Source: Cucumis sativus (lineage: Eukaryota; Streptophyta; Magnoliopsida; Cucurbitales; Cucurbitaceae). Taken from it: 64,000 nt of DNA. Below the pieces are notes generated by a model. The model worked only from the letters and a program-made list of their open reading frames with translations. It did no database searches and was not told the origin of the DNA. Location: the NCBI RefSeq assembly GCF_000004075.3, contig NC_026657.2, forward strand, positions 30,102,408-30,166,407, in the 5' to 3' direction. This document shows, piece by piece, positions 60,155 through 64,000 of this stretch; positions within the stretch are counted from its first letter, which is position 1; the number at the start of each line of letters is the position of its first letter. Made by a program: the position numbers and the translations under genes.

Positions 60155-61270
60155 TTTTTTTCTAATTTTTTTTTTTAAAAAAACTATTAATTGTTACAAA
60201 GGTCGCATCATTTGCACCAAATTAGAACTCCCCAATTGGAATTTAAAGTTACTTCCTTTGTGGGGTTTCGATTTCATTATTATTCATTTTATAACCACCC
60301 AACAAAACCATTCGATTTTTATTGTCTCTCTACTAATTTGACTCACTTCAGTTCATCAATTCAATTAATTAATTCAACTTGAAAGTTACCAAAACAACTT
60401 CTCTTCTTCAATTATTTTTCTAGAATAACACTGTCACATCTATGCCCTATATGTTGTTAATTCTTGATGCTACAAAGTCTTGTTTGTGTGTGGTAAAAGG
60501 AAAAACAAGAATGTGGGTTTGTTGTGGTTAGTATATGTTGGTTATGACTTTGGGATCATCAAACAAATTTATGTGTATAAAGATGCATGTGAGGAGTATG
60601 GATAAAGGGAATTAAAAGTGATGAATGAGTTAGGTTTCTGTGGTTTATTTTCTAACCTTTCACTTAACTCCAAGAAAGACATGGAATTTGTATCAAATGG
60701 GTTATTAGAAGGCATATAGTAACTGTCGAAAATAGGTTAATAGGATGAATTATTAATTGAAAAGGAGGAAGAAAAACGGGTGGCAAAGAGGGTGGACTAA
60801 CTGCCCTTTTTTTATGGATCTAACTTTAATGGAGAAGGGATAAGAGAGAAGTAATAAAAAGGGAATAGGGCATGGAATTGTTTCTTTCTTTCTTTCTTTC
60901 TTTCTTTTTATTATTATTATGGAGTTTACACCTCTAAACTTGAACCGTATGTTACCAATTTTCACGTTCAACGTTTTGCCTAAATTTTTTGGTTTTAAGT
61001 ATGGGGTAAATCAAATGCATGTGTTGGGAACCTAAACTTCATCCCATGCTAACTGAATATTTTCACACACGTTTTCCCACTTATCCTTTCTTTTCTCTCT
61101 TTTAACAGTAATGATACTTTTAAATATAACGTGACATCACACTACGAACTTCTTATTTTATATTCTAAGTTATTGTATGTACTACTCTATCTAACCCAAT
61201 CATATCATACTTCCTTCCGGCTCCCTACTTCTATTTACATATCATAATTGGAGGGTAGTAAACATTTTAA

Positions 61271-61274
<4 letters not shown>

Positions 61275-61306
<32 letters not shown>
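61275..61306. repeat. (TA)n microsatellite
   Basis: About 15 TA units. Confidence 0.93.
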
Positions 61307-61307
<1 letters not shown>

Positions 61308-61842
61308 AAACTTGTAGTTAACACATAAATTAATATAAATTAGGTTTATGGTGCATGTGGACCCTTGACTCCAACTAGATAACAAATTCTATGTTTTCCA
61401 ACAAATTTTAATCTTTCATTCAACTTTAGAACACAAGTTAAATAATAATAATAATAAAACCATTTGTTTACTTACACGCAAAAATTAAAGATAATTTTAA
61501 ATGAAATATTTGGAATGTTTTAACTTCCTTTTTTAGTTTTAGTTTTTGAAAATTATGCTTACAAACACTATTTTTATATCCAAATTTCTTGTTTTGTGAT
61601 CTAACTTTTATCCTTGGTTTAAAAATCAAGTCAATATTTGAAAATAAAAAAAAATAGTTTTGAATTTTTTGAACTTTGACTTGAAATTCAACTATTATGG
61701 TTGAGAAAATGCAAGAAAAAAAAAACAACCTTAAGACTTTTTATTGATATAATGCTTACTACAAAGTTTTAATGGATTCAAATGTAGAAAGTCGAAATTA
61801 CCGAATTAACCTTCCAAGCCGAAGAAATTAGAGCGTAGAGAT

Positions 61843-61921
61843 GGCCCAATAAGATTGTGTATGGCCCATTAAGTGTAGGCCCAATCATATTATCCTTGAA
61901 GTCAAAGTTCATAGCTGGGCC
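61843..61921. promoter_or_regulatory. Four GGCCCA/TGGGCC (site II-type) elements
   Basis: GGCCCA at 61843-61848, 61863-61868 and 61878-61883, and TGGGCC at 61916-61921, all 120-200 bp before the ankyrin gene ATG. Site II motifs bind TCP factors and are common in promoters of growth-linked housekeeping genes. The dense spacing supports a real core promoter here. Confidence 0.65.
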
Positions 61922-62042
61922 GGCCGACTTTTAGTGATGAAGAAGAAGAGGAAACCACAAGACATAAGCGCGGTATTTCTTTTGGGAATCTCCGCGGCTT
62001 CTCTGACCTAAAGACCTCCGGAGAAAGCTAGCTTGAACCTCA

Positions 62043-63875
62043 ATGGCGGTTCCCGGCAGGCGCAACGGCGTCGTAGACGAAGACGATCACGAGGAAGACA
62101 ATGCTCTCTTTGAAGAGGACGGTGTTATTGAATTCGATTCCGATACGCCCCCTCACCTCCGCCCCCTAGCTACCGCCGCCCAGCTCGGCGACGTTGATTG
62201 CCTTCGCACCGCTCTAGGTTCAACTTCTTCCTTCTACTCTCGCACTGCAATTCTTTACCAGTTCTATTGCTACATCTTTCTGTTAATCACACTGGAGTAT
62301 CTACTGTCCTGATTAGTTCGAGACGATCTTTTTTAGGTAGTTTCAAGTAATGCATGATTAGTTTTATCTTTTTATCTCTATTGTGTTGAGAGGTAGTTGT
62401 CTTAATAGGAACTCCTCTTTTGGTTTATGACAATTTACATCTCACAATCAGTTGCATTAAGAGGAACCTACTTTTAATTCATTTGAAGAAGTGGTTTACA
62501 TTTTATGATAATCTGATTTCATACAGCTAGTGTCATTCATATCCATTCTCTTTACTCTAAGTTGTATGAACGAGGGTCCCTGGTTTCAATTTTGTTGGAG
62601 CCCTTTTCTAGTTTTGAGTTTAATATTCACGTTTTAACCAAATCTTTGGTCCTCTTATCGGCTTTCTTGCAGATAACTTAACGTTGGGAAGTATAAATGA
62701 CGCTGTGGAAGATGGGGATACTGCTCTTCACCTTACCTGTCTCTATGGCCATCTGCCATGTGTTCGGGTTGGCTACCCTATGCATACTTTAGCAAATTTA
62801 ATTTGAATTTTCTCTGATTTGTGGCTTATCTTTTAAGTAAATTAATGTTAATGTAGTTGCTGCTTGAAAGAGGGGCAGCCTTGGAGGTTCAAGATGAAGA
62901 TGGTGCCATTCCTTTGCATGATGCTTGTGCAGGGGGTGAGTAGGCTGACTTATAAGTAGTTTTCCCTTTTCAGCACACACTATTAAAAGATTCATCTCTC
63001 GAAATCTGGTTGATTCATTTTTGTTTCCTTTTCCTCCAATGATCTTTGCAGGCTTTGTAGAGATTGTTCAACTCCTAATAAACAGTGCTAACGACACAGA
63101 GTGCGTGAAGAGGATGCTAGAATCGGTTGATGCGGAAGGTGACACTGTAAGTAGCTGGTTATCTTGGGTGTCTAAATTGTATATTTTTCCATAAGAGATA
63201 CTCGTTAAACGATAAGTATTTAGATTTTTGTTTTTTGAAAATTAAGCTAACACCCATTCCTCCTATTGATTTATTTGTTTTCTTATCTATTTTTTAGGAG
63301 TATTTTAAAAAAATCAAGCTAAAATTTTAAGAACTTACAAACACCCATTCCTCCAATGATCTGGTTTTTAAATTTTGGTTTTGTATTTTTTTTTTTAGAA
63401 TTCGACTAAAAATTCAAATATTCAGTTAGTAAACATGAAATCTGCGATGAAGAAGTGGTAAAAATGGTAGCACGTTTCAAAAACAAAAAGGCAAATGGCT
63501 ATAAAATGAAAACTTACTAGAATTCCACTGAGAAAACTTATAAAACGGTAATGGAGTGGTAATTAGTTTCAATAATCTCATTGCAATCTTGAAAATTATT
63601 TGTACAGCCTCTTCATCATGCTGCAAGAGGTGAGCATGCCGCAGTTGTAAGGTTACTGCTAGCTTCAGGCGCATCTCCCACAAAGCGAAATACATACGGG
63701 AAGGTTTGTGTAGAAACTTAATCTTTCTTGTATTTTGGCAGTGCTCATTTTGTAAATATTGTAATGCTTTATTTGTTAACAACAGACCCCAACTGAGCTT
63801 CCGGATCCAGGGACAGAGGCCAGGGCAATTTTGGAAGCTGCTGCTTCTACCCACATGGCGATGGGGTGTCAGTAG
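62043..63875 (+). CDS. Small ankyrin-repeat protein
   Basis: Six exons: 62043-62217, 62673-62767, 62857-62935, 63052-63146, 63608-63703, 63786-63875 (630 nt, 209 residues). The N-terminal 40 residues are acidic and disordered-looking (VVDEDDHEEDNALFEEDGVI). A helix pair RPLATAAQLGDVDCLRTAL starts the repeat array. Three ankyrin repeats are clear: DGDTALHLTCLYGHLPCVRL (73-92) continuing to about 104, DGAIPLHDACAGGFVEIVQL (105-124) with an insertion TECVKRMLESVDAE, and GDTPLHHAARGEHAAVVRLL (146-165). A degenerate last repeat KTPTELPDPGTEARAILEAA follows, ending MAMGCQ. Ankyrin repeats bind proteins; there is no catalytic or membrane domain, so it is probably a soluble adaptor or assembly factor. 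All introns are GT-AG and in phase. The promoter carries four site II elements, suggesting broad expression. I do not recognise a specific named orthologue. Confidence 0.9.
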
Positions 63876-64000
63876 GCTCCATCTTGATAAGTGCTTCAAA
63901 ATGACTTTACTAATTTTTTTGGCTTTGCAGTTTTGGTTTTAGTATGTAGCTTTGTTGATAGAGTTTTCGTTTTACTTTGCTACAGAGTTGCTTTGAGGCT

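Larger units (their letters stand above)
60155..62042. other. Spacer between ZAT5-like and ankyrin genes
   Basis: ZAT5 3' UTR, a (TTTC)n repeat at 60881-60906, a TA repeat at 61275-61306, (AAT)n at 61443-61457, then the ankyrin gene promoter. No gene seen. Confidence 0.6.

Overview
The window is plant nuclear DNA, almost certainly from a eudicot. The evidence is multi-exon genes with GT-AG introns, very AT-rich spacers and introns with poly-A/T and TA tracts, a nuclear-type tRNA-Ile, and plant-specific families (R2R3-MYB, C2H2 ZAT, TIP aquaporin, ACT-domain ACR, nodulin-like MFS). A cucurbit is my guess from the look of the sequence, but nothing in the window proves it. I see no intact virus-like element, LTR pair, CRISPR array or bacterial-type operon.

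Layout. 0-2.3 kb: a tRNA-Ile(AAU), then a tiny gene encoding a 58-residue protein whose initiator ATG lies at an exon end. 2.9-4.6 kb (-): a decayed nodulin-like/NFD4-like MFS transporter. 9.85-12.49 kb (+): an ACR9/ACR10-type four-ACT-domain protein in 6 exons. 12.95-16.36 kb (-): a 12-exon membrane protein related to heparan-alpha-glucosaminide N-acetyltransferase, convergent with the ACR gene. 20.17-21.91 kb (+): the intact 580-residue MFS transporter, followed at 23.8-24.4 kb by a 5'-truncated dead copy. 25.46-27.89 kb (+): a 126-residue protein I do not recognise, with a likely GC-AG intron. 28.98-30.07 kb (+): a MYB27-like R2R3-MYB. 32.66-47.83 kb (+): a tandem array of four alpha-carbonic anhydrase units (here A-D). 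A and D look functional, B carries a frameshift in an A-run, and C is only the last three exons. 49.80-51.79 kb (-): a TIP1-type tonoplast aquaporin. 51.8-59.3 kb: a long spacer with two GC-richer islands. 59.38-60.15 kb (+): a ZAT5-like C2H2 zinc-finger repressor. 62.04-63.88 kb (+): a small ankyrin-repeat protein with a site-II-rich promoter.

The genes do not form a pathway. The strongest biology is birth and death of tandem duplicates: one live and two dead MFS copies, and a carbonic anhydrase array ranging from intact to remnant and including an intron-loss member. From memory, the MFS, ZAT5 and alpha-CA genes recall Arabidopsis At2g28120-At2g28210, and the ACR plus TIP1 pair recalls At2g36830/At2g36840. 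This suggests conserved gene neighbourhoods and should be checked. Exon models were built by hand from splice signals, reading-frame phase and comparison between copies. No alignment or transcript data were available.
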